A stretch of DNA of 64,000 bases. Origin: JBEKHT01 sp049516595. Lineage in GTDB: Bacteria > Chloroflexota > Anaerolineae > Anaerolineales > RBG-16-64-43. The stretch covers positions 67,336 through 131,335 of the forward strand of contig JBEKSY010000006.1 of assembly GCA_049516595.1 (NCBI GenBank). The letters are read 5' to 3'. Below are positions 33,801-41,504 of this stretch, one piece after another. A program made the translations under genes and the position numbers. The notes under the pieces were generated by a model that worked only from the letters and a program-made list of their open reading frames with translations, made no database searches and was not told where the DNA came from. The stretch's first letter is position 1. Every line of letters begins with the position of its first letter.

Positions 33801-36149
33801 CAGGAGAAAGGCCTGAGCCGCTCCGAGATGGGCCTCGCAAGCAGAAGGAAGGGAGGACAAGCTCTCCAGCGGAATGGCGCGAGTGAATGAGGCGAGTGCT
33901 TCCCTCGGCTTCCCATCCAGGAGCAGAGCCTGCCCCAACAAATTGAAATAGGAAGGATCGGCCTGGTCGTCGCATTGTTGCTGGGCTGGTTGCAGCAGAT
34001 CAATTGCCTGTCTGAGGAGAGGGGTTTCTTCGTCACCCCCTTTGTGGTAAAGGGAAATCAGGGCCTTGCCCAGTCGGAGGAGAAGCGCAGTCGATGCAGG
34101 GCGAACCTTCAAGCCACTCTCCAGGGCGGCGCGCGCTTCCACCAACCGTCCCTCTGCCTCCAGCAGATCGGCCAGAGCGAGGATCAGCTCAACCTGTGCC
34201 GGTGACACCTGCAGCGCAGTTCGAAGCGCCTGCTCCGCCTCGGCCGTCCGGCCCAAATGAATAAGCGCCTCGGACAACGGCTGCAGGAGCTTGGGATCTC
34301 TCGGTGAGAGGGCCACTGCGCGTTGAAGAGCGGCCGCGGCTTCGGTGGCTAGGCCTCTCTTGAGTGCCAGTTTGCCAAGGACCAGCAGGAGTTCTCCGGG
34401 TCGGCTTGCGGATTCGACCCCGGCCCGTAGGGCAGCGGCCGCACTCTCGAGGTCGCCGCCTTTTTCATGGAGTTCGGCAAGCGCTTTCCAGGCCAGGGCG
34501 GAGGAGGGAGAAATCTGAGTTGCCTGTTGCAGGGTGGCCTGGGCTCCGTTCAGGTCGCCTTCCGCGAGAAGAGCAGCCCCCAGGATGGCATGGGCCTCGC
34601 CCGAGTCAGGTTGGATGGCCAAGAGTCTGCGGGCGGCATCCCTGGCTTGGCCGGAATCCCCGGCTTGGAGGCTTGTCTGGGCAAGGTGCAGGACCGCCTC
34701 GGAATCGGCCGGCCGGTCCTGCACGAGGCGACGCCAGCAGTCTTGGGCCTCCAGGAAATCTCCAGCCATTTCGTGTCCCTGGGCCACAACCTGCAGAGCC
34801 GAGGTCCTGGTGGGATCTAGGGTCCAGGCGAGGAAGGCGGTGCTTCGGGCGGAATCCCAGTTCCCCGAGCCCGCCTGGTAGTTGGCGAGGTCGAGCAAGG
34901 CCTCAGGGTCGGAGGGCTTTCTGTCCACCACGGATCGTTGGATCTCAGACGCTTCTGGGTAAGCTCCTTGGGCGGCCATCGACCGAGCAGTCTCGACGAG
35001 GAGCCCGCAGGAGACTTGCTGTCGGTCGGCTTGAGCGCCGCGGAGCGCGAACTGGCGGGCCAGGGATCCATTCCCTTGCGCGGCATGGATCTGCGCGAGG
35101 GCCAACAAATCTCCCGGATCCTCTGGGTTGGAGGGGATCAACTGCAACGCTTCCGCGAACCGATTCAGGCGCACGAAAGCTCGTGCCATTCCAGCCCTGG
35201 CCTCGGAGGAATCGGGCAGGAGGTCCTGCAGTTCCTGAAAGGCCGCCAGAGCCGTAACCGGATCATTGTGTTGGAGGGCGTCGTTGGCCAACTCGCTCGT
35301 CCAAGTCGCCGCCCGGCGCTTCGCGCTCTCCACCAGCCGCTCAAGATTCTCCCGGGAGGCTTCCGCGGATCCCATCGCCCGTCTCACCCGCGCCGCAAGC
35401 AGAGTTTCTAGCTCGCCGGGTTTCGCCGTCTCCGTCTGGAGAGAGGGAGAGGCTGAGTTGGTGGGCGTGGCTGGCAGGCGATTGAAAACGGTAGCGATGT
35501 TGCGCTCGAGATCCAGTTCTCCCAGATCATGGGCCGCCTCGAGCAGGGCAATGATCTGATCAGGCTGGAGAAGGGGGACCCAGGACCCGAGAAACTGGTC
35601 CAAGGATTCTCCCTCGAGATTGGCAAGGATCGCATGGATCACGGCGGCCGGCTCTGCGGGGAGTCTGGAGGCCAGGACCGAGCAGACCGCTTGCCCGTCG
35701 CTCAGCATGCCGAGCAGATAGATCAACACTTGCGGGGCGGCCTCCCCCATCCGGGAAAGCTGCTCCGCCGGGCTTGGGCGCGTGGCGATCGAGAGCGCAG
35801 CGAGCGCAAATTCCGAGATGCTCCCGGGCATTCCCTTGGCAAGAGCCTCTTGCGCCGCCCGAGCCCGCGTCTGCAGCTCCCCCGAGAGCGACTTGTCTGC
35901 CCTCCTGTTCTCGGGCTCCAACGCGTAACGGACTGCTTCCGTTTCCCTGGCCTTGAGCAATCCCAGAACGGCAGGTCGATAACGGCCCAGATCTTTGCCC
36001 GCCATGCGAATCGAGGATTGCAAGAACTCCTCCTCATGCAGGGCCTGCCAAAGGCCCGGCTCCTGGCGCAGCCTTCGCGCGGCGGAGGTCAAGGAAGGAG
36101 AGGGAATGGCATCGCCGAGGCGCTGAAGCAGACCGAGTTCAGTGACCAT
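30897..36149 (-). CDS. Giant tetratricopeptide-repeat protein (1750 aa)
   Basis: Almost the whole protein is TPR units of about 34 residues with the A-G-Y/F-A-P pattern (for example ALLDLANYQAGSGNWDSAR and AEAYWEDGRRGAAIALWKKA), several dozen in all, starting near residue 270 after a less regular helical N-terminal domain. There are no TM segments, signal peptide or enzymatic motifs, so it should form a long solenoid scaffold. ATG at 36149 has AAGGAG four bases before. It lies 50 bases after a two-TM protein and is translationally coupled to the caspase-fold peptidase gene. This pairing recalls TPR-regulated CHAT peptidases such as TPR-CHAT/Csx29, but there is no CRISPR or RNA-binding partner here. 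Confidence 0.9.
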   Translation of the reverse strand: MVTELGLLQRLGDAIPSPSLTSAARRLRQEPGLWQALHEEEFLQSSIRMAGKDLGRYRPAVLGLLKARETEAVRYALEPENRRADKSLSGELQTRARAAQEALAKGMPGSISEFALAALSIATRPSPAEQLSRMGEAAPQVLIYLLGMLSDGQAVCSVLASRLPAEPAAVIHAILANLEGESLDQFLGSWVPLLQPDQIIALLEAAHDLGELDLERNIATVFNRLPATPTNSASPSLQTETAKPGELETLLAARVRRAMGSAEASRENLERLVESAKRRAATWTSELANDALQHNDPVTALAAFQELQDLLPDSSEARAGMARAFVRLNRFAEALQLIPSNPEDPGDLLALAQIHAAQGNGSLARQFALRGAQADRQQVSCGLLVETARSMAAQGAYPEASEIQRSVVDRKPSDPEALLDLANYQAGSGNWDSARSTAFLAWTLDPTRTSALQVVAQGHEMAGDFLEAQDCWRRLVQDRPADSEAVLHLAQTSLQAGDSGQARDAARRLLAIQPDSGEAHAILGAALLAEGDLNGAQATLQQATQISPSSALAWKALAELHEKGGDLESAAAALRAGVESASRPGELLLVLGKLALKRGLATEAAAALQRAVALSPRDPKLLQPLSEALIHLGRTAEAEQALRTALQVSPAQVELILALADLLEAEGRLVEARAALESGLKVRPASTALLLRLGKALISLYHKGGDEETPLLRQAIDLLQPAQQQCDDQADPSYFNLLGQALLLDGKPREALASFTRAIPLESLSSLPSACEAHLGAAQAFLLLKDSASAIAHARLALQIIPDNPSSLQMLARASAAAGSLEEAREAYQRLLALVPDQAEALRGLALVLRRVGQTDQAVQLLEQATELSPNQALGWADLAETLVVNNQVDMARQAMAKAIAIASGKDREIPIRAAQFLMDLKEYAEAGRILRDTLEHNPSDVRALDTFGQAMLRSGQFEESIEAFSKATDLEPANPDLLAHAAEAYWEDGRRGAAIALWKKAIGLGPKAQALTARLADALLNTGGFGEAVHYFEKAIETDPSNPQLLAAAAQAALRSGDHAKALAWVRQAIEGDPGSFEARRLEAQIALDSGAPDEALRITDQLVREAPEDSFAWALLAKSHACLGAPAPDAALQHPALLALQNALAHCGSSREGMSTTAESALLVEDYSSAIRLLEGLSQAYPDAGDYPLRLAEALTARAEAFFRWQAAHAADSPGWAEALSSATAEATRAALAQATFLGAPNEIIATLGARICLAFAHPDPREVEDLEHLVAESPSTPALISLAQAHLRTGDPSKANQWAAQAVQLDPRNATACLALALAQWKMGKPDEALRSLGLASDLASFLALPHAIGALIHAAAGNMEKAIPSLQKAVALAPHVSTWEHLLGQWLGARGEIEASIAHYQRAAEISPENPEYQISLARALRRDGDLQGAHTHYRQALFLSQAVSPQLLAEAGELALESGNPQEATENLRKALETSSPRAPVEWGLCLARALIATGHRAEARRLVEKVGADTRYQGQSLSILAEIEESEGHLDQAAVLLGQAASLLPDPFNETLHLAQLWILSGKPERAVEALLAIEPAHPNSDALSHSLAEALLKLGKGEEALRRAQTAAEAAPRRGEHWLLIGRVARKLGQIDQALDAVRRARELDPKDWRADLELGLALESQQRWDLALEAYRAAARLNPTNSEVMYRMGVVLKNLRSYSEATDALRKAVQLNPSNLPAHKLLSAVMALGLVYGLPELAPDKR

Positions 36150-36199
36150 GTCACTCCTTGGGGAGAGGATGGGAGGCGGGCCCCGAGCCTAGGCTCTGG

Positions 36200-36538
36200 C
36201 TACACGACCCAGTGGATTTGCAGCACGATGAAGTAGGCGGCACCCATCATCGCGATCCCCATCGCCATCAAGAAAACGCCTATGCCGGTTGAGGTCTTGG
36301 TCAGCTGGTTGATCACCCCAAGAATGTCGGAAACGTCCGTCACCAGCCCAGTGACATCGTGAGTGACTGCCTTGGCTCCCAGCTTGGCAGACTGTGCGGC
36401 CAGGGTGTGCATGTCCCGTGAAAACCCGCTGCTGATAAGGACCAAAATGCCGGCAGCCAGGCTGCACAGGCCCGCACCCATTGCGGTCAGGGCGATGAGG
36501 ATTTGAAGATCCTGCAAGTTCATCGATCCGGAAATCAT
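36200..36538 (-). CDS. Small protein with two TM segments, first gene of the sigma-54 operon
   Basis: A 112-residue membrane protein: TM1 about residues 11-36 (ILIALTAMGAGLCSLAAG), a 50-residue loop with amphipathic, Thr/Val/Asp-rich helix (SAKLGAKAVTHDVTGLVTDV), and TM2 about 86-108 (GVFLMAMGIAMMGAAYF). Both ends should be on the same side. I recognise no family. Met at 36538 follows GGGAGGCCAAC and is the only start compatible with the promoter at 36581; the longer frame runs through the promoter. It may anchor the TPR/peptidase pair to the membrane (inference from order). Confidence 0.78.
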   Translation of the reverse strand: MISGSMNLQDLQILIALTAMGAGLCSLAAGILVLISSGFSRDMHTLAAQSAKLGAKAVTHDVTGLVTDVSDILGVINQLTKTSTGIGVFLMAMGIAMMGAAYFIVLQIHWVV

Positions 36539-36580
36539 GTTGGCCTCCCGAGGTTCTCGCGGTTTTCTCGAGGGGTTGGG

Positions 36581-36596
36581 TGCAAGGGGCGTGCCA
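36581..36596 (-). promoter_or_regulatory. Exact-consensus sigma-54 promoter of the TM-TPR-peptidase operon
   Basis: Minus-strand TGGCACGCCCCTTGCA matches TGGCACGNNNNTTGCA at every fixed position. It sits between a terminator (36621-36648) and the ATG at 36538. Transcription would start near 36570, giving a leader of about 32 nt with its own ribosome-binding site. Confidence 0.92.
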
Positions 36597-36620
36597 AGGA
36601 ACGGAGGCGATTGGGCGGAG

Positions 36621-36648
36621 AAAAAGGGAGCTGCGCGTGGCAGCTCCC
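36621..36648 (-). terminator. Terminator of the rpoN-kinase-regulator operon
   Basis: On the minus strand GGGAGCTGC and GCAGCTCCC form a 9-bp stem with a CACGC loop, followed directly by TTTTT. It separates the regulatory operon from the sigma-54 promoter downstream. Confidence 0.88.
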
Positions 36649-36678
36649 GCTTTCCCATGGAATCCGAGTCCGGGGGGG

Positions 36679-37899
36679 TCAGGCCTTCGCGCGGCGGGTG
36701 GATGGCTTGACCGCTGGAGGTTCTGAGAGCAAGGCGGCGAAATCTCCCGGAAGATCCCCCACGTCGATTTCGGCGCCGTCGCAGAGCATAGCGGCTCGCT
36801 CCACCACGTAGCGCAGCTCTCGAATGTTCCCTGGCCAGGGGTGGGCGGCCAGGCCCTGAAGTGCGCGTGGAGTGGCTCCGCCCAAAGAGGCTCCTGTGCG
36901 CTCGTTGTACTTGCGCAGGAAGAGGCCGACCAGGGCTGGGATGTCTTCCTTTCGCTCTCTCAGAGGAGGCAAGTGGAGGTCGGCAACCTTTAGGCGATAG
37001 TAGAGGTCCTCGCGGAATTCCCCCTTTTGACTAATGTGCTCCAGGTCTCGATTGGTCGCAGCAATCACCTGGACGTCCGTGTGCAGTTCGGCGATCCCGC
37101 CCACCCTGCGGAAGGCGTGATCATCCAGAAAGCGCAGGAGCTTGGCCTGAAGGTCGAGGCGCAAGCCGGAGATTTCATCCAGAAAGAGGACGCCCTCATC
37201 CGCCGCCTCCACCAATCCGGGCTTTCGTTTTTGCGCGTCGGTGAAGGCCCCCGCCTCGTGTCCAAAGAGTTCCGACTCAATCACCTCGGCAGGCAGCGCC
37301 GCACAATTGACGGGGAAAAAGGGCTTGGCGGCCCGCGGGCCCATTAGATGGATCGCCCTGGCCAAGACCTCTTTGCCTGTCCCCGTTTCGCCGGTGATTA
37401 GGACGGGAGCCGAGGTGGCGGCCGCCCGCCGCGCCTCATGCAACACGCGCTGCATGGCCGGGCTTTCGCCGGGAATCCAGTCCAGCGCCTCCGCTCTGGC
37501 CGACCTTTGGTAGTAGTCCAGCTCGCGCTGCAGGCGTACGACCTCGGCCGTCCGCTGGATCACGCTTCGCAAATGGTCCGGGTCGAGCGGCTTTTCGAGC
37601 AGGTCAACTGCTCCCAGTCGAGTAGCCTCGACTGCGGTCGCGATGCTACCGTGACCGGTGACCACCACGGTCTGTGGGCGAGGCCGCATGTTGGAGATCC
37701 TCCGCAGGAGATCGAGCCCGTGGCCGTCCGGGAGATTGAAATCGCAAATTACGATATCTGGGAGCTGCGTGTCAATCGTCCGGCTTGCGTCCCCCAGGGT
37801 CGCCGCCTCCAGGATCTCAAATCCGTCGGCCTTAAGAATCCTTGCCATCGAGCCACGCGCCTTAGCTTCGTCCTCCACAATGAGGATACTGTACGACAT
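36679..37899 (-). CDS. NtrC-family response regulator, receiver + AAA+ only (no HTH)
   Basis: A 406-residue sigma-54 activator. The receiver domain (1-120) has the acidic pocket VEDE, phosphoacceptor Asp53 in ICDFNLPDG and Lys102. The AAA+ domain has Walker A GETGTGKEVLA (170-180), the sigma-54 contact loop as GAFTDA instead of GAFTGA (217-222), Walker B VLFLDEIS, and sensor motif AATNRDLE. After the WPGNIRELRYVVERA segment the protein ends within about 45 residues, with no Fis-type helix-turn-helix. HTH-less activators such as H. pylori FlgR are known and work from solution. Its ATG overlaps the kinase stop (TGATG), so the two are coupled and presumably cognate. Confidence 0.93.
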   Translation of the reverse strand: MSYSILIVEDEAKARGSMARILKADGFEILEAATLGDASRTIDTQLPDIVICDFNLPDGHGLDLLRRISNMRPRPQTVVVTGHGSIATAVEATRLGAVDLLEKPLDPDHLRSVIQRTAEVVRLQRELDYYQRSARAEALDWIPGESPAMQRVLHEARRAAATSAPVLITGETGTGKEVLARAIHLMGPRAAKPFFPVNCAALPAEVIESELFGHEAGAFTDAQKRKPGLVEAADEGVLFLDEISGLRLDLQAKLLRFLDDHAFRRVGGIAELHTDVQVIAATNRDLEHISQKGEFREDLYYRLKVADLHLPPLRERKEDIPALVGLFLRKYNERTGASLGGATPRALQGLAAHPWPGNIRELRYVVERAAMLCDGAEIDVGDLPGDFAALLSEPPAVKPSTRRAKA

Positions 37900-39848
37900 C
37901 AGGTCTCCTCCGTCGCCGCGGGGATGACAACCCGGAAGACCGTTCCGCTCCCCGCATAGCTTTCGGCCATGAGCGAGCCATGATGGGCATCGAGGATGTG
38001 TCTGGAGAGAGCCAAGCCCAGCCCGTGCCCTTCTGCTCGCGTGGTGACATAGGGTTGGAACAGATGCTCTTGAACCTGGGCCGGGAGGCCCTGGCCCGTA
38101 TCCGCCACCCGGACTTCGACAGCCGGCCGACCGCTGGCCAGCGTGGTTCCCTGAAGGCTGATCGCCAGATGCCCCCCCTGGGGCATTGCTTCGGCCGCGT
38201 TGTCGACCAGGTTTAGGATGACCTGTTCGATCGAAAGCGGATCGGCCAGCGCTGGCAGGACTCCCTCCGACACGGTGAGATGGGTCTGGATCGCCGATCG
38301 GTCGAGGGAGGGCCGCACGCGCTGCAGCACCCGATTCACCAGCTCGGGCATGGCGGTTGGAACCAGATGAAAGTCCTGGCCTCGGGCGAAATCGAGCATG
38401 CGCCGGGAGATCTCGCTCAGGCGCCGGCATTCCTCCTGGGCTTCCGTGACCAACGCTTGCAGCCCTGGCTCGAGCTCGTGCAGGGCGTTCATCTCACCCA
38501 ATTGCAGCGAAAGGTTGTTGAGTGGGTTGCGGACCTCGTGTGCAAAGGAGGCGGCCAACCATCCCAAGACGGCCTGCCGCTGCAAGTGTTGAACTTCGGA
38601 TTGGGCGGCCTGGCTGACAGCCAAGTCGCTGATGACCACCAGCACCTGCCTCTGCCCCCCCATATCCGTCGGCGCGATCGGTATGGCGCGCAGGAAGGCT
38701 GGAAATTCCTCGCCGTTCCGCCGGTAAAGGGTTAGCTCGCTGGCTTCCTGGATCCGGTCGCTCTCGCTCGCGGCTCGCAGGGCCATGACGGCTTCGGGAG
38801 CGGTCAGCCAATCCTCGGCTTTCATTTCAGCCAATTCCTTGGAAAGGTAGCCGAACATCGCCTCGGCGCCAGGGTTAGCGCGCACCACGCGGCTGCCTTT
38901 CTCGGCGACTAGGAGAACCGCCTGGGCGGTAGCCTCCATCAGGCTCTCGGCGATGGCGCGGAATTGCGAGAGCTGCGCTACGGCCTCCTTGAGCCCCTTC
39001 TCCAGACTTCGACCGCGCAGCTCGGCCAACAAGGCAATGGAGAGCAGAGCACTCAATGCCGCAGGGTCGGGCAGGGGATTTCTTTCTTTCCACCCAAGCA
39101 GCAGAAGGGCCCGTAAAGCCGCAGAGCGATCCAGATCGTGCACCACAATCTGTCGGGTTCCGGCGGAAAGGGCCCAGGCAGCCAGGGGAGTCTCCACCGG
39201 GTCGCCCAGGCGCCAGACGTACGATGCGCTTGACAGTTCTTTGAGCGTCAGCCCCGGGTTGGCGGGAAGCCCGGGGGGCAGCCCCGCCTCGGCGGCTAGG
39301 GCCGGGGGCCCGCCATCTCCTTCGGAGAGCAGCACGGCCGAGTAGTCCGCCTGGAGGAGCTGCGCGCCCCACGCCACCAACTCTTGGAGCGATCCCTCCT
39401 CCTTGATTCCTTGCACGAACGAGTGCAAGAACTGGATGCCTTCGTGGAGGCGCGGGTAGGTGGAGGACTCCGCCTCCGGCTGCTGGCGCAGGCTCACCAG
39501 GGCATCGGGCTCATCCTCGCCAGGAAGACGAATGGCTTGGATTTCCCAGAGATGAGGGAGGTCCTCAGACGGCAGGCTGAGCCGTTGCGTCCAGCGCACT
39601 GGCCGGCCCCGCGCCAGGCTGGAGAGCATGGGGCCGATCTCCGGAACCCCCAGCAATTCTGCCAGGGAGCGGCCGATCAGCTCCTCTCGACGGGTGCCCA
39701 GCCTGCGCCCAGCCAGCGGGTTGGCGTCCAGCACCGCCCCGCTCGAAGCGGCGACGGCGAAGAGGGCCTCGTGATGCATCTCTCCTAGTCCCAGGGCTTG
39801 GGACGAGAGACGATCTCGGGATTTTGAAGTGGGACGCAGCGCCCACAT
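37899..39848 (-). CDS. Cytoplasmic PAS-GAF-PAS histidine kinase
   Basis: A 649-residue NtrB-type sensor kinase without TM segments. Domains: PAS at about 25-120 (AVAASSGAVLDANPLAGRRLG), GAF at about 150-290, second PAS at about 295-410 (AVLLVAEKGSRVVRANPGAEAMFGY), HisKA with His437 in FAHEVRNPLNNLSLQLGE, and HATPase with N-box ILNLVDNAAEAM, DTGQGLP and HGLGLALS. It should autophosphorylate and pass phosphate to the adjacent AAA+ regulator. The signal is unknown; lack of TM segments implies an internal cue. It follows rpoN by 21 bases on the same transcript. Confidence 0.93.
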   Translation of the reverse strand: MWALRPTSKSRDRLSSQALGLGEMHHEALFAVAASSGAVLDANPLAGRRLGTRREELIGRSLAELLGVPEIGPMLSSLARGRPVRWTQRLSLPSEDLPHLWEIQAIRLPGEDEPDALVSLRQQPEAESSTYPRLHEGIQFLHSFVQGIKEEGSLQELVAWGAQLLQADYSAVLLSEGDGGPPALAAEAGLPPGLPANPGLTLKELSSASYVWRLGDPVETPLAAWALSAGTRQIVVHDLDRSAALRALLLLGWKERNPLPDPAALSALLSIALLAELRGRSLEKGLKEAVAQLSQFRAIAESLMEATAQAVLLVAEKGSRVVRANPGAEAMFGYLSKELAEMKAEDWLTAPEAVMALRAASESDRIQEASELTLYRRNGEEFPAFLRAIPIAPTDMGGQRQVLVVISDLAVSQAAQSEVQHLQRQAVLGWLAASFAHEVRNPLNNLSLQLGEMNALHELEPGLQALVTEAQEECRRLSEISRRMLDFARGQDFHLVPTAMPELVNRVLQRVRPSLDRSAIQTHLTVSEGVLPALADPLSIEQVILNLVDNAAEAMPQGGHLAISLQGTTLASGRPAVEVRVADTGQGLPAQVQEHLFQPYVTTRAEGHGLGLALSRHILDAHHGSLMAESYAGSGTVFRVVIPAATEET

Positions 39849-39869
39849 CCGCTGATAACCTACTTTCGT

Positions 39870-41282
39870 CTAGGGGCTTGACACAACAGCTTGGCGTTGC
39901 GACCGCTGTGCCTTCCTGAGTGCAGCCGGCAGAATCCCTTCCATTGCGCGGTATTTGGCAATCGTTCTGCGCGCCACCGGAATACCCCGTTCTCGCAGCA
40001 TCCCGGCGACCTTGGTGTCCGTGAGGGGCTCGGTCTCCCCGGCAATAATGGAGCGGACCTCATCGCGAACTGAGAGACTCCGATCGAAGAATCTTGAAAG
40101 GGGAATGATGCGGCCATTGGGAAGCGTAGCCCTCTTGCGGCTGACTGCGCGCGAAATCGTCGACTCATGAACCCCCAGGCGCTTGGCCACGAGGGCGCGG
40201 GTCAACGGCTTGAGATCCCGGTCCGTGCCCAGGATGAACTCCCGCTGCTCCTCAGCCAAGGCTCGGGCCAGCCTCAGGAGGGTGTTCTGGCTTTGCCTGA
40301 GACATTTCTCAACGAGGGCCGCCTCCTCGACCTTGGCCTCCCAGTTGTCCCGCTCATCGCCTGCCAAGCTGCGCAGGGCCTCACGAAATTCCGAGCTCAC
40401 GTGCAGGCGCGCCGCCAGGGGGGCGAACACCTCAACGATCAGCGGGCCGTTAGCCTGATGGGGGGACAGGCGAAAGGTCATTTCGGCATCGGTGTAGCGG
40501 TCTGGTTCGGGTGCCGCTCGGGCGTGGTCGGATCCGAGAAAGGCCCGGCCGGGATAGGGCGTTAGATTGAGGTGAATGAATCTGGCTGCCTGCTCGACCA
40601 GGGCGCGCGAGATCCCAAGCTGGCGCGCAATCGTTCCGTATTCTCCTCGGGCGAGCTCCTCCAGGTGGTCTCGGATGATGGGGCCGACGCATTCGGGAAC
40701 GGGCTTCGTCTCGCTGAGTTGATCGACCTGAATGAGCAGTGCCTCCACAGGCGAGGGGGCGCCAATGCCAGGGGGGTCACCTCGCTGGATCATGTGGAGT
40801 GTCCGCTCGATCAACGCCAGCGGCTTGTGCAGGTACTGGGCAGCCTCAGCCGGGCTCTCGGATAGAAGGCCATTTTCGTCGAGGCGAGCTAGAAGATAGA
40901 CCGCAACGGGACGCTGCTCGTCGTCGAGTTCGGGGCCAATCTGCTTCATCAGTCGCTCGCGCAGCCCTTCTGGCTGGGCTGGTTCGGGGAGATCCTCCAG
41001 GCTCTGGCTGGAAGCCGAATGGACCGGAGGGGGGGAAAGGAAAACGATGGGCTGATCGCTGGGGGCGTGGCAGACCGGGCAGGGGCCGGGCAGGTAAAGG
41101 GGGCGGTGGCAGGTCGGACAGCGGGCTGGCTTGACGAGCTCCAGAGCTGGATTGGAGGCGAGCACGGAATTCAACCACTGGTTGAGCTCGGCTCGCGAGA
41201 GGCTCAGCAGGTTCATCGTCTGGGCCAGGTGGGCCGTTGCAGTCTGGCGCAGGCGAGGCAGATTACGTTGCGCAGTGTACAT
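39870..41282 (-). CDS. rpoN: RNA polymerase sigma-54 factor with zinc-knuckle insertion
   Basis: A 470-residue sigma factor for -24/-12 promoters. Region I is the Gln/Leu-rich helix near the start (HLAQTMNLLSLSRAELNQWL). The core-binding and HTH regions follow (VAKRLGVHESTISRAVSRK). The RpoN box, normally ARRTVAKYRE, reads ARRTIAKYRA near the C terminus, followed by MEGILPAALRK. Residues about 55-75 hold CPTCHRPLYLPGPCPVC, a CxxC-x9-CxxC zinc knuckle that classical RpoN proteins lack. Met at 41282 has GGAGGAGACGCA upstream. It heads the operon with the kinase and regulator. Linkage of rpoN to its own two-component pair and target promoters is uncommon. Confidence 0.95.
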   Translation of the reverse strand: MYTAQRNLPRLRQTATAHLAQTMNLLSLSRAELNQWLNSVLASNPALELVKPARCPTCHRPLYLPGPCPVCHAPSDQPIVFLSPPPVHSASSQSLEDLPEPAQPEGLRERLMKQIGPELDDEQRPVAVYLLARLDENGLLSESPAEAAQYLHKPLALIERTLHMIQRGDPPGIGAPSPVEALLIQVDQLSETKPVPECVGPIIRDHLEELARGEYGTIARQLGISRALVEQAARFIHLNLTPYPGRAFLGSDHARAAPEPDRYTDAEMTFRLSPHQANGPLIVEVFAPLAARLHVSSEFREALRSLAGDERDNWEAKVEEAALVEKCLRQSQNTLLRLARALAEEQREFILGTDRDLKPLTRALVAKRLGVHESTISRAVSRKRATLPNGRIIPLSRFFDRSLSVRDEVRSIIAGETEPLTDTKVAGMLRERGIPVARRTIAKYRAMEGILPAALRKAQRSQRQAVVSSP

Positions 41283-41365
41283 TGCGTCTCCTCCAGGGGG
41301 CCGCAATCCGCGCCTCGGCGTTGATGCTTTCTGGAATGCGCCCGAATTGGCGCCCGAGGGGCCGG

Positions 41366-41394
41366 AGTATAGGTCAAAACCCTTAAGGTGACAA
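41366..41394 (-). promoter_or_regulatory. Vegetative promoter of the rpoN operon
   Basis: Minus-strand TTGTCA (41394-41389), 17-bp spacer, TATACT (41371-41366): ten of twelve consensus positions. Transcription would start near 41359, about 77 nt before the rpoN ATG. Confidence 0.82.
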
Positions 41395-41504
41395 GTTGCA
41401 AGTAGCATGCCTACGGGCACGCCGCTTGCACACGGCTCTGCCAAGGGGTTTGGAGGCTTGAGATTGGCTGTTCTTGTGCTTGGGGCGGTCTGGGCGGCCG
41501 GTAT

